A model generated the notes under the pieces. The model searched no databases and was not told the origin of the DNA. It saw only the letters and a list, made by a program, of their open reading frames with translations. This document shows, one piece after another, positions 47,889 through 54,638 of a stretch of DNA of 64,000 nt. How positions within the stretch are numbered: the stretch's first letter is position 1; every line of letters begins with the position of its first letter. The position numbers and the translations under genes were made by a program. This stretch comes from Streptantibioticus parmotrematis. GTDB lineage: Bacteria; Actinomycetota; Actinomycetes; Streptomycetales; Streptomycetaceae. Where the stretch lies: positions 124,001 through 188,000 of the forward strand of contig NZ_JAINVZ010000006.1 of the NCBI RefSeq assembly GCF_019890615.1, written 5' to 3'.

Positions 47889-48800
47889 CTACGCCTCGGC
47901 GAGCAGCCGCCTCAGGAATTCCGCGGTGTCCTTGGGCTGTTCGGCCTCCGCGGACAGCCGGTCCATCACCGACATGTAGTTGTCGACGTCGTCCAGCTTC
48001 TCCAGGTACAGGGCACTGGTCAGCTGTTCGAGGTAGACCACGTCCGGCAGGTCGGGCTCCTGGAAGCGCAGGATGGTGATCGGGCCGCCCGCCGCCGCCA
48101 GGCCGCCGATGTCGAACGGAGCCACCTGCACGGTGACGTTCGGCAGCTCGGTGATCCGCAGCAGGTGCTCCAGCTGACCGCGCATCACCTCGCGCCCGCC
48201 CAGCGGCCTGCGCAGCGCCGCCTCGTCCACGACCGCCCACAGCCTCGGCGCGTCGGAGGCCTTGAGCAACTGCTGGCGCTTCATGCGCAGCTCCACGCGG
48301 CGTTCTATCTCGCGCTGCGACGCGTGGCGGTACCCCAGCCTGGTGACCGCGCGCGCGTAGTCCTCGGTCTGCAACAGGCCGGGGACGAACTGGACTTCGT
48401 AGGTGCGGATCAGGGAGGCGGCCTCCTCGAGGCCGATCAGCGTGTCGAACCACTGCTCCAGCACGTCGCCGTACTGCTGCCACCAGCCGGGCATCCCGGC
48501 CTGCCGGGCGAGTTCGAGGTACTGCCCGCGCTCGTCGGCGTCGTGGACACCGTAGAGGGTGAGCAGGTCGGCGATGTCGCGCTCCTTGCAGCCGACGCGG
48601 CCGAGTTCGAGGCGGCTGATCTTCGCGTGCGAACCGCGGATCGCCTCGCCGGCCTGCTCGCGGGTGATGCCCTTCTGGATGCGCAGCTTGCGCAGTTGGG
48701 TTCCCAGCACGATGCGCAGGACGGTCGGGCCACCGCGAGGGTGCTCCAAGTAGCGCCGTATCGGCGGTTCGCTGCTGCTCGGCCGCATCATGGCGGTCAT
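47889..48800 (-). CDS. XRE-family regulator with DUF5753 domain
   Basis: The 303-residue protein has an N-terminal helix-turn-helix (TQLRKLRIQKGITREQAGEAIRGSHAKISRLELGR) and a long C-terminal domain with FVPGLLQTEDYARAV, the mark of DUF5753. It is the DNA-binding member of abaA/whiJ-type loci. AGGAGA lies 6 bases before the ATG. It is followed upstream on the same strand by a DUF397 gene and faces an anti-sigma-type ATPase gene. It probably binds the repeat-rich region at 49221-49331 or promoters elsewhere (inference). Confidence 0.9.
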   Translation of the reverse strand: MTAMMRPSSSEPPIRRYLEHPRGGPTVLRIVLGTQLRKLRIQKGITREQAGEAIRGSHAKISRLELGRVGCKERDIADLLTLYGVHDADERGQYLELARQAGMPGWWQQYGDVLEQWFDTLIGLEEAASLIRTYEVQFVPGLLQTEDYARAVTRLGYRHASQREIERRVELRMKRQQLLKASDAPRLWAVVDEAALRRPLGGREVMRGQLEHLLRITELPNVTVQVAPFDIGGLAAAGGPITILRFQEPDLPDVVYLEQLTSALYLEKLDDVDNYMSVMDRLSAEAEQPKDTAEFLRRLLAEA

Positions 48801-48908
48801 GACGACTCTCCTGGGTGACGGGGCGAACACCAAGTCTCGCATCCACGTGGCCGGTTGGTACAGCCGTGCGTGGGGAACGAGCCGCCCCGGCCGCCGCCCG
48901 CGCGGCGG

Positions 48909-49157
48909 CTACCGCCCGCCGTCGCCGATCAGCGCGTCGAAGTCGCCGTCCTTGGCACCGCCGATGAACGCCTCGATCTCGGCGTGGGTGTAGACGAGCG
49001 CCGGGCCCTCCGGGTGGCGGGAGTTGCGCACCGCGAAACCGCCCTGGGGGAGCGCGGCCACCTCGACGCAGTTGCCACCGGGGTTGCTGCGGGCGCTCTT
49101 CTTCCACACCACGCCCTCGATGAGCGTGGACCGCACGCCGTTGTCGATCTGCCGCAT
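48909..49157 (-). CDS. DUF397-domain small protein
   Basis: The 82-residue protein has the DUF397 pattern: VVWKKSARSNPGGNCVEVAAL, FAVRNSRHPEGPALVYTHAEIEAFIGGAKDGDFDAL. Such proteins are nearly always encoded beside XRE/DUF5753 regulators and are thought to modulate them. GGAG precedes the ATG at 49157 by about 8 bases; an in-frame GTG at 49187 is possible. Confidence 0.88.
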   Translation of the reverse strand: MRQIDNGVRSTLIEGVVWKKSARSNPGGNCVEVAALPQGGFAVRNSRHPEGPALVYTHAEIEAFIGGAKDGDFDALIGDGGR

Positions 49158-49220
49158 TCCAGCCCGCTCCTTCGTCCTCGCTGACACAGGGTCACCTGGG
49201 CAAGTGACCTGCCAAAGCAG

Positions 49221-49331
49221 TCAACTTCGCCTGCACGTGCATCTGTGCTTACGGATGTGTTTGCCACTGCACTTACCGATGCACTTACTGGTGTGCTTAC
49301 CCGTGACTGTAATTGCAGATGTGCTTGCAGC
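49221..49331 (+). repeat. 12-bp-period iteron-like repeat array
   Basis: Units beginning at 49232, 49244, 49256, 49268, 49280, 49292 and 49304 recur every 12 bp, with the consensus TGYRCTTACYSR. Strong copies are TGTGCTTAC (49244, 49292) and TGCACTTAC (49268, 49280). A further TGTGCTTGC is at 49320 and a weak copy at 49221. The array lies between the divergent DUF397 and anti-sigma-type ATPase genes. Confidence 0.8.
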
Positions 49332-49408
49332 GCCAGCGTCGCGCGGGAATAGTAGGGCGGGCAGGAAGACCTTCGTGACGACTGTCGAGAGGCTCCGCGG
49401 AGAGCGTG

Positions 49409-49933
49409 ATGACTACACATCCGGTCGGCTCACCAGCACACTCCGCCGGGGACGGATCCCGCAAGCACTGGCTCGCGGCGGCGGCCGAGGGGGCGTTCAC
49501 CTCCGGCGACGAAGGCCGCGGCGCCTCGGGATTCGCCGCCTGCGCCCTGGAGGGCGAACCCCAAGCCGTCCCCGGAGCACGGGAGTTCATCCGCTCCACG
49601 CTGGACGGCTGGGGCATGGCCGCGCTCTGTGACGACGCGGCGGTGGTCGGATCCGAACTGCTGGGCAACGCCCTGCGCCACGGACTGACCGGCTGCGGCG
49701 AGCGGCCGCTGTCGCCGCACCCGATCTGGCTCGGGCTGCTGCGCAGGGGGGACACCGTGCTGTGCGCGGTCTCCGATCCCAGCCCCGAGACGCCCTGTCT
49801 GCGGGCGCCGGACGACCTGGCGACGAGCGGCCGTGGGCTGCGCGTCGTCGACTGCCTCAGCGACTCCTGGGGCTGGACCGAGCCGGACGTCGTCGGCAAG
49901 GCCGTCTGGGCGGTCGTCTCCGGCAACGTCTGA
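49409..49933 (+). CDS. RsbW-like anti-sigma-type ATPase
   Basis: A 174-residue GHKL ATPase with the N-box GSELLGNALRHGLTG, CAVSDPSPETP (G1-type) and the glycine loop TSGRGLRVVDCLSDSWGW. There is an N-terminal extension of about 45 residues. In abaA/whiJ-type loci the ATPase protein completes the trio with XRE and DUF397 proteins. I chose ATG 49409 because GGAG is 6 bases upstream; the GTG at 49406 is too close. Confidence 0.87.
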   Translation: MTTHPVGSPAHSAGDGSRKHWLAAAAEGAFTSGDEGRGASGFAACALEGEPQAVPGAREFIRSTLDGWGMAALCDDAAVVGSELLGNALRHGLTGCGERPLSPHPIWLGLLRRGDTVLCAVSDPSPETPCLRAPDDLATSGRGLRVVDCLSDSWGWTEPDVVGKAVWAVVSGNV

Positions 49934-49938
49934 CGCTC

Positions 49939-49971
49939 GGCCGTCGGCCGGCAGGCCTTGTGCCGACGGCC
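49939..49971. terminator. 10-bp hairpin after the ATPase gene
   Basis: GGCCGTCGGC (49939-49948) pairs with 49962-49971 around a 13-base loop. Confidence 0.65.
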
Positions 49972-49996
49972 AACACGCCTTCTGGAAAAGCGAGTC

Positions 49997-50019
49997 GCCC
50001 GCCGCGCGGGGCGGCGGGC
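49997..50019. terminator. 8-bp hairpin, likely for the methyltransferase
   Basis: GCCCGCCG (49997-50004) pairs with 50012-50019 around a 7-base loop, just beyond the methyltransferase stop. Confidence 0.6.
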
Positions 50020-50039
50020 CAAGGCGCGAGGGCAGGCGG

Positions 50040-50882
50040 TCAGGGCTTGCGGGCCACGCCCGCGTACAGCGGGATGTCGGTGGGGGACAGGCTGTCCGCC
50101 CCGATGTTCACCGGGTCAGGACGCCACCGGTGCACCACCTCGACACCCGGCTCGACCAGCTCCAGGCCGTCGAAGAACCGCAGTATCTCCGCCTTCGTAC
50201 GGCTGTTGACGTGCGATCCCTTGGACTCGAAGTTGTCCGACACCTGCCGCAGCGCCTCCGGCTCGAAGTCCGCGGTCACATGACTGAGCGCCAGATAGCT
50301 CCCCGAGGGCAGCGCGTCCATGATCTCGCGGACGATCGCGTGCGGGTCGCGCTCCTTCGGCAGCCAGTGCAGCACGGCGAAGAGCGTCAGCGCCGTCGGC
50401 TGCTTCAGGTCGAGGGTCGCGTTGAGCTCCGGGTCCTCCAGGATGCCGGCCGGATCACCCAGATCACCGTGGATGTACGCCGTCGCGCCGTCGCGGTGGG
50501 AGGTGTGCAGGGCACGCGAATGCGTCAGCACGATGGGGTCGTTGTCGGCGTAGACGACGCGCGAGGCCGGCGCGATCTCCTGGACCACCTCGTGCAGGTT
50601 GGGCGAGGTGGGGATGCCGGTGCCGATGTCGAGGAACTGCCGGACGCCCGCCTCACCGGCCAGCCAGCGCACCGCCCGGTGCATGAACGCCCTGTTCTGG
50701 CGTGCCGTGGGCACCGCGTTGGGCAGCGCCGCCACGGTCTCCTCGGCCGCCGCGCGGTCGGCCGGGTAGTTGGTCTTGCCGCCCAGCAGCACGTCGTACA
50801 CCCGCGCCGCGTGCGGCCTGTCGGTGTGCAGGTCCACCGGCGGCCTCGGGTTCGCCTTCATCCAGTCGGCGGCCTCCGCCAT
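50040..50882 (-). CDS. PF04672-type SAM-dependent methyltransferase
   Basis: The 280-residue protein begins with a segment typical of this actinobacterial family (HTDRPHAARVYDVLLGGKTNYPADRAAAE). The SAM-binding motif FLDIGTGIPTSPNLHEVVQ, VYADNDPIVLTHSRALHT and later ALTLFAVLHWLPKERD follow. The substrate is unknown for the family. It is often found beside XRE/DUF397 loci, as here. Both GTG 50885 and ATG 50882 lie close to GGAGGGAG; I use the ATG. Confidence 0.87.
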   Translation of the reverse strand: MAEAADWMKANPRPPVDLHTDRPHAARVYDVLLGGKTNYPADRAAAEETVAALPNAVPTARQNRAFMHRAVRWLAGEAGVRQFLDIGTGIPTSPNLHEVVQEIAPASRVVYADNDPIVLTHSRALHTSHRDGATAYIHGDLGDPAGILEDPELNATLDLKQPTALTLFAVLHWLPKERDPHAIVREIMDALPSGSYLALSHVTADFEPEALRQVSDNFESKGSHVNSRTKAEILRFFDGLELVEPGVEVVHRWRPDPVNIGADSLSPTDIPLYAGVARKP

Positions 50883-51003
50883 CACCCGTGCTCCCTCCCG
50901 CGCGGGGCCGACACGGTTGTCAACCCGCCAGCCAGCCTAGCCCTCCCGCCGCCGCGCGGATCCGTCGTTCACCCGGCCCACACACGCACCCGGTCCACAG
51001 ACG

Positions 51004-52059
51004 TCAGGCCGAGCGCCTGACCACCAGTTCCGGGTCGAACACCCGTGACAGCGCGGGCTGTTGGGGATCGTTGATCCGGGCCAGCAGTGAACGGGCCATC
51101 TCGGCGGCCATCTCCTCCACCGGCTGCCGGACCGTCGTCAGCTGCGGTTCGCAGGCGAGCGCCGCGCTGCTGTCGTCGAAGCCGACCACCGCGACGTCGT
51201 CCGGCACCGACCGCCCGCGCCGGTGCAGCACCGGCAGCGCCCCGAGCGCCATCAGGTCCGAGGCGACGAACACCCCGTCCAGGTCGGGCCGCCGCTGAAG
51301 CAGCGCGGTCATCGCCGTCGCGCCGCCGTGCTGGGTGAAGTCGCCCTCGACGGTCACCACGTCGCCCCGTCCGTGCCGGGCCGCCGCCGCGGTGAACCCG
51401 TCGAGCCGGTGCCGTCCCGAGGGCATGTCCAGCGGCCCGGTGATCGTGCCGATCCGGCGACAACCCCGGGCCATCAGGTGGTCGGCGGCGAGCGCGGCGC
51501 CGGCCGCCTGGTCGACGTCCACCGAGCCGATGGGCAGGTCCGGCCGCGCCGGGCGCCCGGCCAGCACCGCGGGCAGGGCGGACGCGGCGAGCAGTTCGGG
51601 CAGCGGGTCCGCAGCGTGCTGCGAGATCAGCACCACGCCGTCCACGTGCCCTTGCCGCAGGTAGCCGACGAGCCGGTCGCAGGAGGCGTCGTCGTCGGCG
51701 AGCATCAGCATCAGCTGCACCCCGGCAGGCCGCAGCACCTCCAGCAGCCCGCTGACCACCCTGCCGAAGTGCGGATCGCTGAACATCCGGCCCACGAACG
51801 GGCTGGAGACGGTGAGGTCGCGGCGCTCGGAGACCACCAGCGCCACGGAGTCGGTGCGTCGGGTCACCAGGGAGCGGGCGGCCCGGTTGGGCACGTAACG
51901 GGTGGCGTCGACGGCCTGTTCCACGGCGCGGCGCAGCGCGGGATCCACGGAGGCGGCACCGTTGATCACCCGGGAGACCGTCGCCCGCGACACCCCGGCC
52001 ACGCGGGCGACGTCCTCCAGCGTGGCGGGCCGGGACGGAGGCGTCGCGTTGCTGCTCAT
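51004..52059 (-). CDS. LacI-family transcriptional repressor
   Basis: The 351-residue regulator has a classic LacI helix-turn-helix (ATLEDVARVAGVSRATVSRVINGAASVDPALRRAV) and a periplasmic-binding-protein-like effector domain (DGVVLISQHAADPLPELLAAS through DVAVVGFDDSSAALACEPQLTTVRQP). It lies 76 bp downstream of the beta-helix protein gene on the same strand, and that gene has a GAGAGCGCTCTC palindrome at its promoter. AAAGG lies 5 bases before the ATG, overlapping a TATAAA element. A sugar or oligosaccharide inducer is expected. Confidence 0.92.
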   Translation of the reverse strand: MSSNATPPSRPATLEDVARVAGVSRATVSRVINGAASVDPALRRAVEQAVDATRYVPNRAARSLVTRRTDSVALVVSERRDLTVSSPFVGRMFSDPHFGRVVSGLLEVLRPAGVQLMLMLADDDASCDRLVGYLRQGHVDGVVLISQHAADPLPELLAASALPAVLAGRPARPDLPIGSVDVDQAAGAALAADHLMARGCRRIGTITGPLDMPSGRHRLDGFTAAAARHGRGDVVTVEGDFTQHGGATAMTALLQRRPDLDGVFVASDLMALGALPVLHRRGRSVPDDVAVVGFDDSSAALACEPQLTTVRQPVEEMAAEMARSLLARINDPQQPALSRVFDPELVVRRSA

Positions 52060-52074
52060 CGGGCCTTTATATCC

Positions 52075-52109
52075 GTGGCCGCGCCCCGACGGGAGGGGGG
52101 CGCGGCCAC
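52075..52109 (-). terminator. 13-bp hairpin between the beta-helix and LacI genes
   Basis: GTGGCCGCGCCCC (52075-52087) pairs with 52097-52109 around a 9-base loop. It ends the beta-helix transcript or reduces read-through into the lacI-type gene. Confidence 0.75.
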
Positions 52110-52135
52110 CTTGACGCGAGCGAACGGGCCAGGGT

Positions 52136-54337
52136 TTACGGGTAGTTGGTGAGGTAGACGTTGTTGGTGGTGGAATTTGCCGCCGCGCCGGTCGAGTTGA
52201 TGACGTGGCTGATCGTCCCGACGCCGCCGAGCGAGACGGTCAGCAGGTCGTGGAAGCTGACTCCGGTCACGTCCGGCGCCTGGAAGGCGTGGTCGTTGAC
52301 CACTGCCGGGTTGACGTCGAAGTAGCAGTAGCTGCCGACGCCCCACGCCTGGTGGCTGGTCACCCCGGGAGCCACCTCGTAGGCGGGGTAGCCGTCCGTG
52401 GAGCCGTTCATCCAGGACGCCTGGTCCGGCGGGTCGTAGGGGTTCTCGTTCTGGAAGAAGTAGGTGCGGCCGCCGTTGCCGTTCCAGAGCACCTCGGTCT
52501 TCTGGTAGTGCTCCACGGCCAGCCCGTACATCGTCACGTCCGCGCCGTTGACGATCAGGCCGGTGTCGGCGGTGTTGCTGGTCCAGCCGACGCCGGAACC
52601 GTGGTCGGCCCGCCACAGCCACAGGTTGTCGCCGATGGTGTTGTCGGCGTTCACCACGAGGCTGTCGGTGGCCTTGCCGACGCCGTCGCCGCCGATGCGC
52701 ACGTACACGTCCTCGATCGACTGCGGGTCGGAGGCGTGGCTCACCGTCGAGCCGGGCGTGCCCATCTGCACCAGCTGCGCCGAGTCGGTCGTGCCCGCCT
52801 CGATGAGCAGGTCGTCGATCTGGGCGCCGTCCACGTCGGCGGTGCTGATGGCGGTGACGCCGTTGTCCGGGACCAGGGTGGCCAGGCCGAGGCCCAGCAC
52901 GATCTGGTCGGGGTGGGTGACCTGGAGGGTCTGGTCGAGGTGGTAGACGCCGGGTGTGATCAGCAGGTCGTCACCGGCGGCGAGCGCGGCGTTCATGGTC
53001 TCGGCGCTGTCGCCCGGCTGGGTCACGTAGAAGTCGTGCATCGGCAGCGAAGTGCCGGGGGTGGTGCCGCTCGTCCAGGTGGGGCCGGTGGTGTTCTGCT
53101 GGAGGGACGGCACGTAGACGTGGTAGTCGCCCGAGCCGTCCACGTACAGGAACGGCTTCTCGCGCGAGTACGGGGTCTGCGCGACGGTGGTGTACGTGGG
53201 GTTGGGGAAGCTGGTCGCGGGCGCGTTCGGGTCGCCGACGAAGACCTGGTTCCAGACCCCGTTGCTCCAGCTGCCGAAGTCGGTGTTGCGGGTCATCCAC
53301 TGCTGCTGGGAGCCGGAGAAGACCTGGCCGCTGATCCGGGAGTCCGACAGGAAGCCGCCGGAGGACCAGCCGTCACCGCTCGGGTCCAGCTTCAGTTCGC
53401 CGTGCACGTCCACCCGGCGCAGCGAGGCGCCCTGCGAGACCGCCCAGGTATCGGTGCCGCTGGGCGGGGTGATGGACAGGTTCTCCGCCTCGCGCCAGAA
53501 GTTCTGGGTGGCGTTGCCGTTGTTCCAGCCCGCGTCGGAGGTGACGTAGCCGTTGATCTGCGTGTCGTCCGGGGACAGGCCGAGGCCGGCGATCTGGGTG
53601 TTGAAGCCGATGTTGGCCTGCACGGAGTACGTGCCGGGCTTGAACAGCAGCGCGTCGCGCTCGGTGCCGAACTGGTTGGACTGCTGGGTGGCGAAGACCG
53701 AGTCCAGCGTCGACTGGATGCTGGAGGCGGACATCGACGGGTCGAAGATCTTGACGTTGGGCCCGAAGTCCGGGGTGTCGGAGGTCGGCGGGGGAGTGCT
53801 GCCGCCGTTGCCGCCCGGGGTGCCGTAGACCTGGAACTCCCAGAGCGAGTAGCCCCATTGGGTGGCCCGCTGGGTGCCGTACATCCGTACGTAGCGGCCG
53901 GTGCCGCTGACGTTCAGCGTCTGGGTGCCGCCGGTGCCGGAGGTCGTCGAGTAGACGGTGGTCCATTGGGTGCCGTCGGCGGAGGTCTGGATCTGGAAGG
54001 CCTTGGCGTACGCGGTCTCCCAGTTGAGGACCACGCGGTCCACGGTGGCGGTCGAGCCCAGGTCGACCTCCAGCCACTGCGGATCGCTGAAGGCGCTGGA
54101 CCAGCGGGTGCCGGTGTCGCCGTCCACCGCGTCGGAGGCCGGGAACGCCGCGCTCTCGGTGGACGAGGCGGTGGCGGTCCTGCCCTGCGACAGCAGCGAG
54201 TCCGCGGCCCGCGCGGGCACGGCGGGGGCGACCAGCGCGGCGGCGACCACCAGGAGCACGGCCCACAGCGCGAGCGGACCGCCGCGCAGCCAGGGGAGTT
54301 GACGCCGCGTCAGGGCGCGGCCGGTTCTCATGGGCAT
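52136..54337 (-). CDS. Secreted discoidin/right-handed beta-helix protein
   Basis: The 733-residue protein has a signal peptide (cleavage near PARAADS). An F5/8 type C (discoidin) carbohydrate-binding domain covers about 45-180 (GRTATASSTESAAFPASDAVDGDTGTRWSS through RYVRMYGTQRATQWGYSLWEFQVYG). After a Pro/Thr linker, a large pectate-lyase-like beta-helix domain starts at FGPNVKIFDPSMSASSIQSTLDSVF and includes ALLFKPGTYSV and LLITPGVYHLDQTLQV. Members of this family are often labelled adenylyl cyclase, which the sequence does not support; a polysaccharide-acting or -binding role is more likely. The ATG at 54337 follows AGGAG by 6 bases. A LacI-type operator lies upstream. Confidence 0.83.
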   Translation of the reverse strand: MPMRTGRALTRRQLPWLRGGPLALWAVLLVVAAALVAPAVPARAADSLLSQGRTATASSTESAAFPASDAVDGDTGTRWSSAFSDPQWLEVDLGSTATVDRVVLNWETAYAKAFQIQTSADGTQWTTVYSTTSGTGGTQTLNVSGTGRYVRMYGTQRATQWGYSLWEFQVYGTPGGNGGSTPPPTSDTPDFGPNVKIFDPSMSASSIQSTLDSVFATQQSNQFGTERDALLFKPGTYSVQANIGFNTQIAGLGLSPDDTQINGYVTSDAGWNNGNATQNFWREAENLSITPPSGTDTWAVSQGASLRRVDVHGELKLDPSGDGWSSGGFLSDSRISGQVFSGSQQQWMTRNTDFGSWSNGVWNQVFVGDPNAPATSFPNPTYTTVAQTPYSREKPFLYVDGSGDYHVYVPSLQQNTTGPTWTSGTTPGTSLPMHDFYVTQPGDSAETMNAALAAGDDLLITPGVYHLDQTLQVTHPDQIVLGLGLATLVPDNGVTAISTADVDGAQIDDLLIEAGTTDSAQLVQMGTPGSTVSHASDPQSIEDVYVRIGGDGVGKATDSLVVNADNTIGDNLWLWRADHGSGVGWTSNTADTGLIVNGADVTMYGLAVEHYQKTEVLWNGNGGRTYFFQNENPYDPPDQASWMNGSTDGYPAYEVAPGVTSHQAWGVGSYCYFDVNPAVVNDHAFQAPDVTGVSFHDLLTVSLGGVGTISHVINSTGAAANSTTNNVYLTNYP
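54299..54313 (+). promoter_or_regulatory. CTGACG-N3-CGTCAA palindrome, copy 3
   Basis: TTGACGCCGCGTCAG, inside the first codons of the beta-helix gene, exactly 200 bp from copy 4, which has the same central CCG. Confidence 0.5.
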
Positions 54338-54378
54338 GCACATCTCCTGCCGGAGGAGGGGTGGGGGTATTGCCGTCA

Positions 54379-54425
54379 GAGAGCGCTCTCCCGGGAGTGT
54401 CGCGACGCCGCTTCGAAGGTGTCAA
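54379..54425 (-). promoter_or_regulatory. Promoter and LacI-type operator of the beta-helix gene
   Basis: On the minus strand, TTGACA (54425-54420), an 18-base spacer and GACACT (54401-54396) form a promoter. The perfect palindrome GAGAGCGCTCTC (54379-54390) would start at about the transcription start. It resembles known LacI-family boxes such as the CebR site TGGGAGCGCTCCCA. Confidence 0.7.
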
Positions 54426-54498
54426 GGCATGGGACACGACCGCGTGCGCGTGGCCGCGCCGACATGGGGACGTACCGTGGCAATCCACGTATCGCGGA

Positions 54499-54513
54499 CT
54501 GACGCCGCGTCAA
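54499..54513 (+). promoter_or_regulatory. CTGACG-N3-CGTCAA palindrome, copy 4
   Basis: CTGACGCCGCGTCAA, upstream of the beta-helix gene promoter. Confidence 0.5.
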
Positions 54514-54530
54514 CATACCTACAAAAACTG

Positions 54531-54562
54531 AAGGGTTGACGCCCGAGGAGCCGTCAACCCTT
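54531..54562. terminator. 11-bp hairpin downstream of the opp operon
   Basis: AAGGGTTGACG (54531-54541) pairs with 54552-54562 around a 10-base loop. It lies beyond the stronger 54585-54625 hairpin. Confidence 0.55.
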
Positions 54563-54584
54563 GATGATGCCCGTCGCCCATGGG

Positions 54585-54625
54585 GCGGTGGGGTGGCGGT
54601 ACCCGGCGTACCGCCACCCCACCGC
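54585..54625 (-). terminator. 18-bp terminator hairpin of the oligopeptide ABC operon
   Basis: The arms 54585-54602 and 54608-54625 are perfect complements around the 5-base loop CCGGC, just after the fused ATPase stop. Confidence 0.85.
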
Positions 54626-54638
54626 GTGCGGGGTCCCG

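Larger units (their letters stand above)
54338..54530. other. Upstream region of the beta-helix gene
   Basis: No gene. It carries the promoter and LacI-type operator (54379-54425) and copy 4 of the CTGACG palindrome (54499-54513). The rest is unremarkable. Confidence 0.6.

Noticed and set aside
49221-49331. The 12-bp repeat array as coding sequence
   Set aside because: A 12-bp period keeps frame, but the peptides are low complexity, lack a start with a ribosome-binding site, and lie between two divergent genes with good starts.
49221-49331. The same array as a CRISPR
   Set aside because: Units are only 12 bp and contiguous, with no unique spacers and no cas genes nearby.
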